NCBI GenBank assembly: GCA_963753075.1
Contig: CAVWAR010000017.1
Coordinates: forward strand, 62,001 to 126,000
Direction of reading: 5' to 3'
DNA: 64,000 bases
DNA from: Prado023 sp963753075
GTDB taxonomy: Bacteria; Actinomycetota; Actinomycetes; S36-B12; CAIYMF01
The position numbers and the translations under genes are program-made. Below are positions 52,388 to 60,923 of the stretch, piece after piece; the stretch's first letter is position 1; the number at the start of each line of letters is the position of its first letter. Below the pieces are notes generated by a model. It did not search any database and had not been told where the DNA came from. It saw only the letters and a list, made by a program, of their open reading frames with translations.

Positions 52388-53491
52388 GTGAAGGTCGTGA
52401 TCTGTCCGGACTCGTTCACCGGGACGCTCTCGGCGGTCGAGGCTGCCGACGCCATTGCTGCAGGTTGGGCCAGCCATGCGCCTGCCGACGAGCTCGTGCT
52501 GCGCCCCCTGTCCGACGGGGGCCCCGGATTCGTCGATGCGGTCGCCGCGGCCCAGGCCGGACGCCGGCACTCGCTGACCGTGACCGGGCCGCTGGGCGAT
52601 CCGATCCCGGCCGACTACCTGGTGACCCCGGACGGGACGGCCTGGATCGAGAGCGCAGCGGCGGCCGGGCTGCACCTCATCGCCGACGACCGCAGGGACC
52701 CCACAACGACGACGTCCCGGGGGGTCGGCGAGCTGATCTCGGCGGCGCTGGCCGGGGGAGCGCACAGGATCGTGGTCGGCGTCGGGGGGACGGGGACCTG
52801 CGACGGGGGCGCAGGCCTGCTCGACGCACTCGGGGCCACAACCGGGCGACCGGCGGGACTCACGGCTGGAGGGGCGGACCTGGCCGCCGTCGAGGAGCTC
52901 GACCTGGCGCCGGCGGTCGCGCTCGCCGCGGGCACGACCCTGGAGGTGGCCACGGATGTCGACGTGCCGCTGCTGGGACCCCGGGGGGCTGCCCGAGGCT
53001 TCGCCCCGCAGAAGGGAGCGACGCCGGATCAGGTCGAGCAGCTCGAGGCGGCCATGGGGCACTGGGCACTGCTCCTGGGGCGCTCGGGTGACCGCCGTTC
53101 GGCTGCCGTGGCCCTGGGCGCCGGTGCGGGCGGCGGCATCGGGGCCGCGCTGATAAGGCTGGGTGCCCGGCGGGTGCCCGGGATCGACACGGTCCTGGCC
53201 CTCGCGGACATGGACGGGCTGGTCGCAACCGCCGACCTGGTCATCACCGGCGAGGGCAGCTTCGACTGGCAGTCGCTGCGGGGCAAGGCCGTGGCCGGTG
53301 TGGCAGCTGCCGCGCTGGAGCACGCGGTTCCGGTGGTCGTCATCGCAGGCCGGGTCGAGGTGAGCCGACGGGAGTGGATCACCGCCGGGGTCGCGACCGC
53401 CCTTGCCGCGGCCGCTGAACCGGACGAGACCGCTGCCGAGGGAGTCACGCGGGCGGCGGCTCGCGCGGCCCGGACCTGGTCACGGAGCTGA
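52388..53491 (+). CDS. glxK: glycerate kinase
   Basis: A 367-residue glycerate kinase of the GlxK/GarK family, which phosphorylates D-glycerate with ATP. The N-terminus KVVICPDSFTGTLSAVEAAD, the central GVGGTGTCDGGAGLLDALG and the late TGEGSFDWQSLRGKA are all family landmarks. GTG 52388 starts the conserved region directly; the longer frame is not supported. As I recall, M. tuberculosis also has a glycerate-kinase gene (Rv2205c) next to its erpA and adoK genes, so the position is conserved. Confidence 0.9.
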   Translation: MKVVICPDSFTGTLSAVEAADAIAAGWASHAPADELVLRPLSDGGPGFVDAVAAAQAGRRHSLTVTGPLGDPIPADYLVTPDGTAWIESAAAAGLHLIADDRRDPTTTTSRGVGELISAALAGGAHRIVVGVGGTGTCDGGAGLLDALGATTGRPAGLTAGGADLAAVEELDLAPAVALAAGTTLEVATDVDVPLLGPRGAARGFAPQKGATPDQVEQLEAAMGHWALLLGRSGDRRSAAVALGAGAGGGIGAALIRLGARRVPGIDTVLALADMDGLVATADLVITGEGSFDWQSLRGKAVAGVAAAALEHAVPVVVIAGRVEVSRREWITAGVATALAAAAEPDETAAEGVTRAAARAARTWSRS

Positions 53492-53652
53492 AGGATCGCG
53501 CGAACCGTCATCAGGCACGTTCGAAGCGTAGCCAGATCCAACACGCGCAGCGGGCGACGATTGGTCGAACCGGCGCAGCCATGTCAGCATTGAGCAGGGA
53601 ATGCGCAGCGGGGCCGACGCGTTCCACCATCACGCCACCCAGGAGGACACGG

Positions 53653-54021
53653 ATGACCGCCGAGACCAGCACCGAGACGACCAGCACGCCCGTCAGCGAT
53701 GGGATCGTCCTGACCGACACCGCCGCAGACAAGGTGCGCGGGCTGCTGGATGCCGAGGGTCGCGAGGACCTCGCCCTGCGCGTCGCTGTCCAGCCCGGGG
53801 GCTGCTCGGGCCTGCGCTACCAGTTGTTCTTCGACGAGCGCACGCTCGATGGCGACGTCCGCAAGGACTTCGACGGCGTCGAGGTCGTCACCGACAGGAT
53901 GAGTGCCCCATACCTGACCGGAGCCACCATCGACTTCGTGGACTCGATCGAGAAGCAGGGCTTCACGATCGACAACCCGAATGCCACGGGCTCGTGCGCC
54001 TGCGGTGACTCCTTCCACTGA
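53653..54021 (+). CDS. erpA: iron-sulfur cluster insertion protein ErpA/IscA
   Basis: A 122-residue A-type Fe-S carrier. The three cluster ligands are Cys51 (QPGGCSGLRY), Cys115 and Cys117 (GSCACGDSF). It hands assembled clusters to apo-proteins in the cytoplasm. AGGAGG at 53641-53646 fixes ATG 53653. It is followed by adoK after 56 bp. In the 161-bp gap upstream no repeat or operator was found. Confidence 0.93.
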   Translation: MTAETSTETTSTPVSDGIVLTDTAADKVRGLLDAEGREDLALRVAVQPGGCSGLRYQLFFDERTLDGDVRKDFDGVEVVTDRMSAPYLTGATIDFVDSIEKQGFTIDNPNATGSCACGDSFH

Positions 54022-54031
54022 CCCGACCGGC

Positions 54032-54037
54032 TAGGGT
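54032..54037 (+). promoter_or_regulatory. -10 hexamer TAGGGT for adoK-aat
   Basis: TAGGGT lies 40 bases before ATG 54078 in the gap after erpA, so adoK and aat may have their own promoter. Confidence 0.4.
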
Positions 54038-54077
54038 CCCCCCAACTGTCCTTGCCTGACCAGGGGGCTCACTCGCC

Positions 54078-55064
54078 ATGCGGATCGTCGTCACGGGCTC
54101 CATCGCCACCGACCACCTGATGACCTTCCCGGGGCGGTTCGCCGACTCGATCGTGCTCGACAAGCTCGACAAGATCTCCCTGTCGTTCCTCGTGGACGAG
54201 TTGGAGGTCCGCAGGGGCGGAGTTGCAGCCAACATCGCGTTCGGGATGGGGATGCTCGGGCACAACCCGGTCCTGGTCGGGGCCGTGGGGCCGGACTTCG
54301 CCGACTACCGCTCCTGGCTGCAGCGCCACGGAGTTGACACCGAGTCTGTGCATGTCTCGGAGGTGCGGCACACCGCACGGTTCGTGTGCACCACCGACGA
54401 GCACGCGAACCAGATCGCGACCTTCTACGCAGGCGCCATGCAGGAGGCCCGGGACATCGAGTTGGGCCCCGTGGTCGAGCGGGTCGGAGCCGTCGACCTG
54501 GTCCTGATCGGGGCCAACGACCCCGAGGCGATGCTCCGCCACACTGAGGAGTGCCGCTATCGGCACATCCCGTTCGCAGCCGACCCCTCACAGCAGCTGG
54601 CGCGCATGCACGGCGAGGAGATCCGCCTCCTCGTCGATGGCGCGGAGTACCTGTTCACCAACGAGTACGAGGCCGCGCTCACGGAGAAGAAGACCGGCTG
54701 GAGCAGCGCCGAGATCCTCGAGCGGGTCGGAACCCGGGTCACGACGCTGGGGCCGAACGGTGTGCGGATCGAGCGCAAGGGCGAGCAGATGCTGCACGTC
54801 CCCGTCTCCAAGGAGACCCACCGTGCGGATCCGACCGGTGTGGGTGACGCCTTCCGTGCGGGGTTCCTGGCCGCGCTGGCCTGGGGCCTGAGCCTCCAGC
54901 GATGCGCCCAGGTCGGCTCCATGATGGCCACGCACGTCATCGAGAGCATCGGAACCCAGGAGTACGAGCTGGCCCGACGCTCATTCCTGCTGCGGATCCG
55001 CTCGGCCTACGGCGACCAGGCGGCCGACGAGATCGGTGCACACATCATCGTGAACCGGCTCTGA
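54078..55064 (+). CDS. adoK: adenosine kinase, PfkB family
   Basis: A 328-residue PfkB-family kinase. The start MRIVVTGSIATDHLMTFPGR and KISLSFLVDELEVRRGGVA closely follow M. tuberculosis adenosine kinase AdoK (Rv2202c). The anion hole and catalytic base are in ADPTGVGDAFRAGF, with Asp257. It phosphorylates adenosine to AMP for purine salvage; other PfkB sugars cannot be ruled out without assay. The aat gene starts 8 bp after its stop, so the two are cotranscribed. Confidence 0.9.
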   Translation: MRIVVTGSIATDHLMTFPGRFADSIVLDKLDKISLSFLVDELEVRRGGVAANIAFGMGMLGHNPVLVGAVGPDFADYRSWLQRHGVDTESVHVSEVRHTARFVCTTDEHANQIATFYAGAMQEARDIELGPVVERVGAVDLVLIGANDPEAMLRHTEECRYRHIPFAADPSQQLARMHGEEIRLLVDGAEYLFTNEYEAALTEKKTGWSSAEILERVGTRVTTLGPNGVRIERKGEQMLHVPVSKETHRADPTGVGDAFRAGFLAALAWGLSLQRCAQVGSMMATHVIESIGTQEYELARRSFLLRIRSAYGDQAADEIGAHIIVNRL

Positions 55065-55072
55065 CCCGGTCG

Positions 55073-55753
55073 ATGCCCGTCGAGCCGCCAGAGCCACGCT
55101 GGGTGCTGCCCGACCTGGCGGACCTGCCTGCGGGGCAGGAGCTGGTGGCGGTGGGGGCCGATCTGTCCCCGGGGATGCTGCTCGCGGGATACCGCAGCGG
55201 GTTGTTCGCCATGCCCGAGGACGATCTCCTGGGCTGGTGGTCCCCGGACCCCCGCGGGGTGCTGGCGCCCCGGGCGGTGCATGTCTCCCGCTCGTTGCGG
55301 CGGGTGCGCCCCCGCTTCGACGTCAGCGTCGACGCGGCCTTCGATGAGGTCGTGGCCGCCTGCGCCGACCCGCGCCGCCCGCACGGGTGGATCAGCCCGG
55401 AGTACCGCAGCGCCTACCGCACGCTGCACGACCTCGGCTGGGCGCACTCGATCGAGGTGTGGGACGCCTCCGGGGCGCTCGCCGGTGGGCTGTTCGGGGT
55501 GGAGGTCGGTGGTCTGTTCGCAGGAGAGTCGAAGTTCCACGTGAGCACGGATGCCTCGAAGGTTGCCGTGGTCGCCCTGGCCGACCTGCTCGGCGCGGAC
55601 GGGGACCCGCGTCGCATCATCGACGTCCAGTGGTGCACCGATCACCTGGCGACGCTCGGCGCTGTGGAGGTGCCTCGGGCTGCGTACCTGCGGGCGCTGC
55701 CGGCCGCCCTGTCCTGCCGGCCGGTGCTCTCAGGTGCCACTCGCCCCGAGTGA
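55073..55753 (+). CDS. aat: leucyl/phenylalanyl-tRNA-protein transferase
   Basis: A 226-residue aminoacyl transferase that attaches Leu or Phe to N-terminal Arg/Lys of proteins, marking them for ClpS/ClpAP-type degradation. The family landmarks are present: AGYRSGLFAMPEDD, LGWWSPDPRGVL, HGWISPEYRSAY, LGWAHSIEVWD and GLFAGESKFH. A few positions differ from proteobacterial Aat (GLFAMP for GIFPW). ATG 55073 is 8 bases past the adoK stop. It converges on the TusA-like gene 28 bp further on. Confidence 0.9.
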   Translation: MPVEPPEPRWVLPDLADLPAGQELVAVGADLSPGMLLAGYRSGLFAMPEDDLLGWWSPDPRGVLAPRAVHVSRSLRRVRPRFDVSVDAAFDEVVAACADPRRPHGWISPEYRSAYRTLHDLGWAHSIEVWDASGALAGGLFGVEVGGLFAGESKFHVSTDASKVAVVALADLLGADGDPRRIIDVQWCTDHLATLGAVEVPRAAYLRALPAALSCRPVLSGATRPE

Positions 55754-55781
55754 GTATGGCGGCCACACGCCGAGCTCGTGG

Positions 55782-56120
55782 TCACCGACTCACGTGTGGC
55801 GGGCCGCCGATCCGGATCACATGTCGGAGCGCCTCGTCCGGGTCGACGTTGGGGACGCTCGGCTCAGGCCCGGTCGGGCCCGCGCCCTGCGAGCCGGGGC
55901 TCAGATCGGTGGCCGGCTCGGTCCGGACCAACTCGTGGCCGCGCAGCCGGCACCAGGCCGGGACGTCGTACTGGGCGGCCGGGTCGTCGGTGAGCAGCTC
56001 GACGACAGAGTCCCGGGGAAGGCCCGCGGCCGCCCGGGCCAGCCGGATGATCGGCACGGGGCACAGCACGCCGCGGGCATCGATGGTGACGGGCTCGGGG
56101 GCCACGGGCGCGGGCGTCAC
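55782..56120 (-). CDS. TusA-family sulfur carrier protein
   Basis: A 112-residue protein whose first 75 residues are a TusA fold: VTIDARGVLCPVPIIRLARA carries the conserved D-x-x-G-x-x-C-P-x-P with the active Cys20. The C-terminal 40 residues are an extension (DLSPGSQGAGPTGPEPSVP) absent from E. coli TusA. GTG 56120 overlaps the stop of the cysteine desulfurase gene by 4 bases, so it probably accepts persulfide sulfur from that enzyme. The final acceptor (tRNA, molybdopterin or other) is unknown. Confidence 0.85.
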   Translation of the reverse strand: MTPAPVAPEPVTIDARGVLCPVPIIRLARAAAGLPRDSVVELLTDDPAAQYDVPAWCRLRGHELVRTEPATDLSPGSQGAGPTGPEPSVPNVDPDEALRHVIRIGGPPHVSR

Positions 56121-57247
56121 CGGCTCGGCACGTCGGCGGCGGCGCGGGCCGCGGTGATCGCCGCCGGCAGGGCGCTGAGGAACCCGGCGATGTCGGCCTC
56201 GGTGGCGTCCGGGGGCAGGCTGACCCTCAGGTTCCCGTGCGTGACGGCTCCCATCGCCGCCAGCACGTGGCTGGGCCTGCGGGTGTCCGAGGTGCAGGCA
56301 GATCCGGAGCTGACCTCGTAGCCGGCACGGTCCAACTCGGCGACGAGGACCTCCCCGTCCGCGTAGAGGATCGTGAAGCAGGCGATGTGTGGGGCCCCGT
56401 CGGAACTGCCGAGGGCGAGGACGTCCGGGGCCAGTTGTGGGACCCGCTCGCGCAGGATCGTCAGCAACCGGCGGCGATGCGGACCCGTGCGGCCCAGGGT
56501 GGCCGTGGCCTGCTCCAACGCCGTTGCGGCAGCTACTGCGCCGGGGATGTTGGGGAACCCGGCCCGGCGTCGGGACTCATCGGTCGGGGAAGGGCTGCGC
56601 CAGCGCACGCCGGGGCGGATGGCCAGGATCCCGACGCCGGGCGGACCGCCCCACTTGTGGGCGCTACCGGCAAGGACGTCCCAGCGGGTGGGCGCCGGCA
56701 ACGCCCCGAGCGAGGCAGCGGCGTCGACCAGCAGAGGCACGCCAGCCTCAGCGGACGCTTCGTGCAGCTTGGCGAGGGGTTGGACCGTGCCGACCTCATG
56801 GTTGACGTGCTGGACCGCGGCGAGGGCGACGCCGGGGGAGCGCACTGCCCGGCGGAATGCCTTGACCTCAACTTCACCGTTAGAGTCGACCGGGACCAGG
56901 ATGGGGTCCTTGCCGGACATCACCCAGTCGGCGGCGCGGAGCACGGCGGAGTGCTCCACGGCACCGGCAACGACCTTGGCCCCGACCTTCCGGCGGCCCC
57001 GGGCCAGGCCGAGGACGCCGTCATGCACCGCCTCGGTGCCCGATGAGGTGAAGGACACCTCCTGGGGCAGGGCGCCGATCGCTGCGGCAACAGAGGCCCG
57101 GGCGGCATCGAGCAGCTGTCGGGCCACCCTGCCGTCGCGGTAGAGGCGCCCCGGATCAGCCCAGCCGTGCTCCAGGGCGGCGTCCATGGCGCGGCGGGCC
57201 TCGGACCCCATGGGGAGCCCTGAGGCAGCATCGAAGGACCGCGACAT
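56117..57247 (-). CDS. cysteine desulfurase (NifS/IscS-like)
   Basis: A 376-residue PLP enzyme that removes sulfur from cysteine. The PLP lysine is Lys198 (GSAHKWGGPPG), His99 (AVEHSAVL) stacks on the cofactor and the mobile-loop cysteine is Cys318 (SSGSACTSDTRRPSHVL). The loop length and S-S-G-S-A-C-T-S sequence are group I (NifS/IscS) in type. It is coupled to a TusA-like gene rather than to iscU. ATG 57247 follows a leaderless -10; the longer frame to 57361 is not supported. It is divergent from ctaC. Confidence 0.9.
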   Translation of the reverse strand: MSRSFDAASGLPMGSEARRAMDAALEHGWADPGRLYRDGRVARQLLDAARASVAAAIGALPQEVSFTSSGTEAVHDGVLGLARGRRKVGAKVVAGAVEHSAVLRAADWVMSGKDPILVPVDSNGEVEVKAFRRAVRSPGVALAAVQHVNHEVGTVQPLAKLHEASAEAGVPLLVDAAASLGALPAPTRWDVLAGSAHKWGGPPGVGILAIRPGVRWRSPSPTDESRRRAGFPNIPGAVAAATALEQATATLGRTGPHRRRLLTILRERVPQLAPDVLALGSSDGAPHIACFTILYADGEVLVAELDRAGYEVSSGSACTSDTRRPSHVLAAMGAVTHGNLRVSLPPDATEADIAGFLSALPAAITAARAAADVPSR

Positions 57248-57254
57248 GCCGTAC

Positions 57255-57260
57255 ACGGTA
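57255..57260 (-). promoter_or_regulatory. -10 hexamer TACCGT, leaderless start of the desulfurase
   Basis: On the minus strand TACCGT ends 7 bases before ATG 57247. The 132-bp gap to ctaC shows no repeat. Confidence 0.45.
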
Positions 57261-57379
57261 TCGGTGACCCCCGTGGCACGTCGGACGATTCCTGCGCTAG
57301 TCTCCACTCGTCCAGCGACCCAGGCGCTTCCTGCCCGCACAGCGCGGATTCGCCCACACAATCGAGGGGATCACCAGCC

Positions 57380-58240
57380 GTGGTAGCAGAACGCACCGAC
57401 CGTTCCCGGTCGATGCGCCGGTGGGGGGTCGGGGCAGGAGCCTTGGCCGTCGCCCTGCTGGCGTCCGGGTGCAGTGCCCAGGAGGCCCTGTCCCTGAACG
57501 CGCCCGAAGGTGCCACTGAGCAGGCGCCGAGGATCGAGAGCCTGTGGTTCGGGGCCTGGGTCGCGGTTGCGGTCGTGGGTCTGATCACCGGCGGACTCAT
57601 CCTCTTCGCAGCCGTCCGCTTCCGCCGCAAGGAGGGGGACCCGGCGCCCAAGCAGATGCGCTACAACGTCCCGCTCGAGGTGATGTACACCGTCGTCCCG
57701 CTGGTGATGATCCTGGGCATGTTCTTCTTCACCGCCCGTGACCAGATCGAGCTGACCAAGGTGTCGGACAACCCGGACAACACGGTCGGGGTCATCGGCT
57801 TCCGCTGGAGCTGGGCGTTCAACTACGTCGAGGACGACGTCTACGACGTGGGCACCGCCGAGGTGGAGGACAACCCCACCCTCTACCTGCCGGTCGACGA
57901 GTCGGTCGTCTTCGAGCTGCAGAGCCCGGACGTCATCCACTCGTTCTGGATCCCCGCCTTCCTGATGAAGATGGACGTCTTCCCGGACCGGCTGAACAAG
58001 TTCGAGGTCACCCCGAACAAGGTCGGCACCTTCGCCGGACGGTGCGCCGAGCTGTGTGGCGTCGACCACGCCCGGATGCTCTTCACGGTCAAGGTCGTCG
58101 AACGCCCCGAGTACGACCGACACATCGCCGAGCTGCGCGCCAAGGGCCAGGTCGGCTCCATCGAGACCGATCGCATCACCCGTGACGGTGAGCGGTACTG
58201 GGAGTCCGACCGCTACCTGGAGCCGGAGGGGACGCTATGA
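57380..58240 (+). CDS. ctaC: cytochrome c oxidase subunit II (aa3)
   Basis: A 286-residue lipoprotein subunit: lipobox ASGC with Cys31, two membrane helices (about 58-80 and 100-118) and the external cupredoxin domain. The CuA ligands are His187 (VIHSFWIP), Cys222, Cys226, His230 and Met233 (CAELCGVDHARM), with Glu224 as the backbone ligand. It receives electrons from the cytochrome bcc complex. GTG 57380 starts the first gene of the ctaC-ctaD-ctaF operon; ctaD overlaps it by 4 bases. Confidence 0.95.
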   Translation: MVAERTDRSRSMRRWGVGAGALAVALLASGCSAQEALSLNAPEGATEQAPRIESLWFGAWVAVAVVGLITGGLILFAAVRFRRKEGDPAPKQMRYNVPLEVMYTVVPLVMILGMFFFTARDQIELTKVSDNPDNTVGVIGFRWSWAFNYVEDDVYDVGTAEVEDNPTLYLPVDESVVFELQSPDVIHSFWIPAFLMKMDVFPDRLNKFEVTPNKVGTFAGRCAELCGVDHARMLFTVKVVERPEYDRHIAELRAKGQVGSIETDRITRDGERYWESDRYLEPEGTL

Positions 58241-59955
58241 CGCTCGTCAACGACCGCCCCGCGGAGGTCGCCGGACCGCCGCCGGGGAATCGCCATGAGT
58301 CGATGGGCCAGAAGATCGTCTCGGTCCTGACCACCACTGACCACAAGGTCATCGGCAAGCTCTACATGACCACGTCGTTCACGTTCTTCCTGATCGCCGG
58401 CGCGATGGCGCTGATGATCCGCGCCGAGCTGGCACAGCCCGGCCTGCAGATCGTGACGCTCGAGCAGTACAACCAGCTCTTCACAATGCACGGCTCGATC
58501 ATGCTCCTGCTGTTCGCGACCGCCCTGTTCGTCGGGTTCGCCAACTACCTCATGCCGCTGCAGATCGGTTCCCCGGACGTCGCCTTCCCGCGGCTGAACA
58601 TGCTGGGCTACTGGATGTACTTCTTCGGCGCGGTGATCGTGCTGTTCGGCTTCGCCACCCCCGGTGGGGCGGCGGCCTTCGGGTGGTTCCTCTACACCCC
58701 GCTGTCGGGAGCGGAGTTCTCCCCGAACATCGGTTCCGACCTGTGGATCCTCGGCTTCGCCCTCGGCGGCGTGGGCACGATCCTGGGCGCCGTGAACTTC
58801 GTGACGACGATCCTGACGATGCGGGCCCCCGGCATGACGATGTTCCGGATGCCGATCTTCACCTGGAACGTCCTGCTGACCAGCGTCCTGGTCCTGATGG
58901 TGTTCCCGGTCCTGGCCGCCACCCTCGTCGTGCTCGAGATCGACCGGAAGTTCGGCTCGGTGGTCTTCCTGCCGGAGAACGGCGGGGCGATCCTGTTCCA
59001 GCACCTCTTCTGGTTCTTCGGCCACCCCGAGGTCTACGTCCTGGCGCTGCCCTTCTTCGGCGTGATCTCCGAGATCCTCCCGGCCTTCAGCCGCAAGCCG
59101 ATCTTCGGGTACAAGGGCCTGGTCTTCGCCACCATCGCCATCGCCGCGCTTTCGATGGCCGTGTGGGCCCACCACATGTACGTCACCGGCGCGATCAGCC
59201 TGCCCTACTTCGCCCTGATGACGATGCTCATCGCGGTGCCCACGGGCGTGAAGTTCTTCAACTGGATCGGCACCATGTGGGGCGGGTCGCTGACCTTCGA
59301 GACCCCGATGCTCTGGGCCATCGGGTTCCTGCTCACCTTCCTCTTCGGCGGCCTGACCGGCATCATCTTGGCCGCCCCCCCGCTGGACTTCCACGTGTCG
59401 GACTCGTACTTCGTGGTCGCGCACTTCCACTACACGGTGTTCGGCACAGTGGTGTTCGCGATGTTCGCCGGCTTCTACTTCTGGTGGCCCAAGTTCACCG
59501 GCAAGATGCTCAACGAGACCCTGGGCAAGTGGCACTTCTGGCTGACCTTCATCGGGTTCAACGGGACGTTCCTCATCCAGCACTGGCTGGGCGTGGAGGG
59601 CATGCCCCGCCGCTACGGCGACTACCTGCCCGGGGACGGCTTCACCCTCGAGAACCAGATCTCCTCGGCGTTCGCCCTCATCCTGGGGATCTCCACCCTG
59701 GTCTACCTGTACAACTTCTACTGGACGACCCGCTACGCCCCGAAGGTGACTGTCGACGATCCGTGGGGGCATGGGGGCTCGCTCGAGTGGGCCACCTCGT
59801 GCCCGCCGCCACGGCACAACTTCGTGTCGCTGCCCCGGATCCGCTCCGAGCGTCCCGCGTTCGACCTGCACCACCCCGAGCTTGCCGATTGGGACTCCGC
59901 GGGCTACCTCGCCTCCCTCGATGCCAAGAACTCGACCAAGGGGGAGATCTCGTGA
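58237..59955 (+). CDS. ctaD: cytochrome c oxidase subunit I (aa3)
   Basis: A 572-residue haem-copper oxidase catalytic subunit with twelve helices. Landmarks are FTMHGSIMLLLFATALFVGF (haem a ligand), FFGHPEVYVLALPFFG (CuB His with the Tyr of the cross-link), WAHHMYVTG (two CuB His) and FHYTVFGTVVFAMFAGFYFW (haem ligands). It reduces oxygen to water and pumps protons. It overlaps ctaC and ctaF by 4 bases each. The C-terminal extension (NFVSLPRIRSERPAFDLHHP) is usual in actinomycetes. Confidence 0.97.
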   Translation: MTLVNDRPAEVAGPPPGNRHESMGQKIVSVLTTTDHKVIGKLYMTTSFTFFLIAGAMALMIRAELAQPGLQIVTLEQYNQLFTMHGSIMLLLFATALFVGFANYLMPLQIGSPDVAFPRLNMLGYWMYFFGAVIVLFGFATPGGAAAFGWFLYTPLSGAEFSPNIGSDLWILGFALGGVGTILGAVNFVTTILTMRAPGMTMFRMPIFTWNVLLTSVLVLMVFPVLAATLVVLEIDRKFGSVVFLPENGGAILFQHLFWFFGHPEVYVLALPFFGVISEILPAFSRKPIFGYKGLVFATIAIAALSMAVWAHHMYVTGAISLPYFALMTMLIAVPTGVKFFNWIGTMWGGSLTFETPMLWAIGFLLTFLFGGLTGIILAAPPLDFHVSDSYFVVAHFHYTVFGTVVFAMFAGFYFWWPKFTGKMLNETLGKWHFWLTFIGFNGTFLIQHWLGVEGMPRRYGDYLPGDGFTLENQISSAFALILGISTLVYLYNFYWTTRYAPKVTVDDPWGHGGSLEWATSCPPPRHNFVSLPRIRSERPAFDLHHPELADWDSAGYLASLDAKNSTKGEIS

Positions 59956-60350
59956 AGCTCGCAGGCAAGCTGTTCATCGGCGGGGCGGTCTTCTACTTCC
60001 TGGTCGCCGGCATCTACTGGATCATGTCCCACGACGAGGTCGGAACGGTCGCACTGACCCTGACCGGCTTCCTGTCGGCCATGATCGGCTTCTACCTGGT
60101 CGTGACGGCCAACCGGCTGCCCGACCAGCCGGAGGACTCCGCTGACGGCGAGATCTGGGATGCCGACGTCGACTACGGCTTCTACAGCCCGCACTCGTGG
60201 GCCCCGCTGATGGTCGGCGCCTCGGCAGCCATCACGTTCGCCGGCCTCGCCTTCGCCGCGTGGATCGTGGCGGCCGGCGCCGTGCTCGTCGTGATGTCCT
60301 CTGCCTACTGGGTCTTCGAGTACTACACAGGTCCGCAGCGCCAGTTCTGA
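59952..60350 (+). CDS. ctaF: cytochrome c oxidase subunit IV (actinobacterial)
   Basis: A 132-residue subunit with four membrane helices in two pairs (about 8-30, 35-53, 83-102 and 104-123), joined by an acidic loop containing GEIWDADVDYGFYSPHSW, the family hallmark. It is part of the aa3 oxidase in the bcc-aa3 supercomplex. GTG 59952 overlaps the ctaD stop as GTGA. It converges on the membrane protein gene 21 bp further on. Confidence 0.92.
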   Translation: MKLAGKLFIGGAVFYFLVAGIYWIMSHDEVGTVALTLTGFLSAMIGFYLVVTANRLPDQPEDSADGEIWDADVDYGFYSPHSWAPLMVGASAAITFAGLAFAAWIVAAGAVLVVMSSAYWVFEYYTGPQRQF

Positions 60351-60371
60351 CCGTCAGCGAGCTGAATCGGC

Positions 60372-60914
60372 TCAGGTGCCCGCCGGTCGGGTGGGGTCGA
60401 CGCCAGAGCCGGGGGCCAGGCCTCCCCAGGCATGCCGCCAACTCCTGGTGCGCCAGCAGCGCTTGCGGTGACCGGCCCTGCGCACCAGGACCGCGGCGAA
60501 CGCAAGCCACAGCAGCGCCAACTGGATGGCGAGGATCGTCCAGTTCTGCTCGGTGGCTCCGGCGTAGTGGATGATCGTGAAGCCGACCAGGCACCAGACG
60601 ACCACGATGAAGCCGATCCGCGCCTTCTTCCTGCTGGGCAGCTTCCCGAGGTGGCCGGTCATGAACGTCTCACCGCGTTCATGGCCTGACAGGCACTCGG
60701 TTCCGGTGATGAGGTAGGCCGGTTCGTCCCGCGTCGGCGCCGCGGCATCCTTCGGTGTCTCCCGTCGGGCCGGGATTGGCTTCGCCCTGCCGGTGACCGG
60801 CTCGGTCCCCGGCTCCACGCCCGGCTCGGTGCTCGGTGCCGGTGGCTGCGCAGGTGGCTGGGGCTGCGACCCGGGGGTGCTGGGCAGGGGACGCTCGCGC
60901 CTGGATTTCGCCAT
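60372..60914 (-). CDS. proline-rich membrane protein of unknown function
   Basis: A 180-residue protein. The first 60 residues are Pro/Glu/Thr-rich (PSTPGSQPQPPAQPPAP) and disordered; a short module reading PAYLITGTECLSGHERGE follows, then two membrane helices (about 100-118 and 125-145), and a basic tail rich in Arg/Trp. No family is recognised. ATG 60914 is preferred because TAGGAG lies 7 bases upstream. It starts 9 bp after the trpD stop on the same strand, so it is the third gene of the receiver-trpD transcript. Confidence 0.7.
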   Translation of the reverse strand: MAKSRRERPLPSTPGSQPQPPAQPPAPSTEPGVEPGTEPVTGRAKPIPARRETPKDAAAPTRDEPAYLITGTECLSGHERGETFMTGHLGKLPSRKKARIGFIVVVWCLVGFTIIHYAGATEQNWTILAIQLALLWLAFAAVLVRRAGHRKRCWRTRSWRHAWGGLAPGSGVDPTRPAGT

Positions 60915-60923
60915 CATCGTCTC

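Noticed and set aside
58213..59874. A 553-codon minus-strand frame opposite ctaD
   Set aside because: Extreme Glu/Gly/Arg/His composition and no motif; ctaD is unambiguous.
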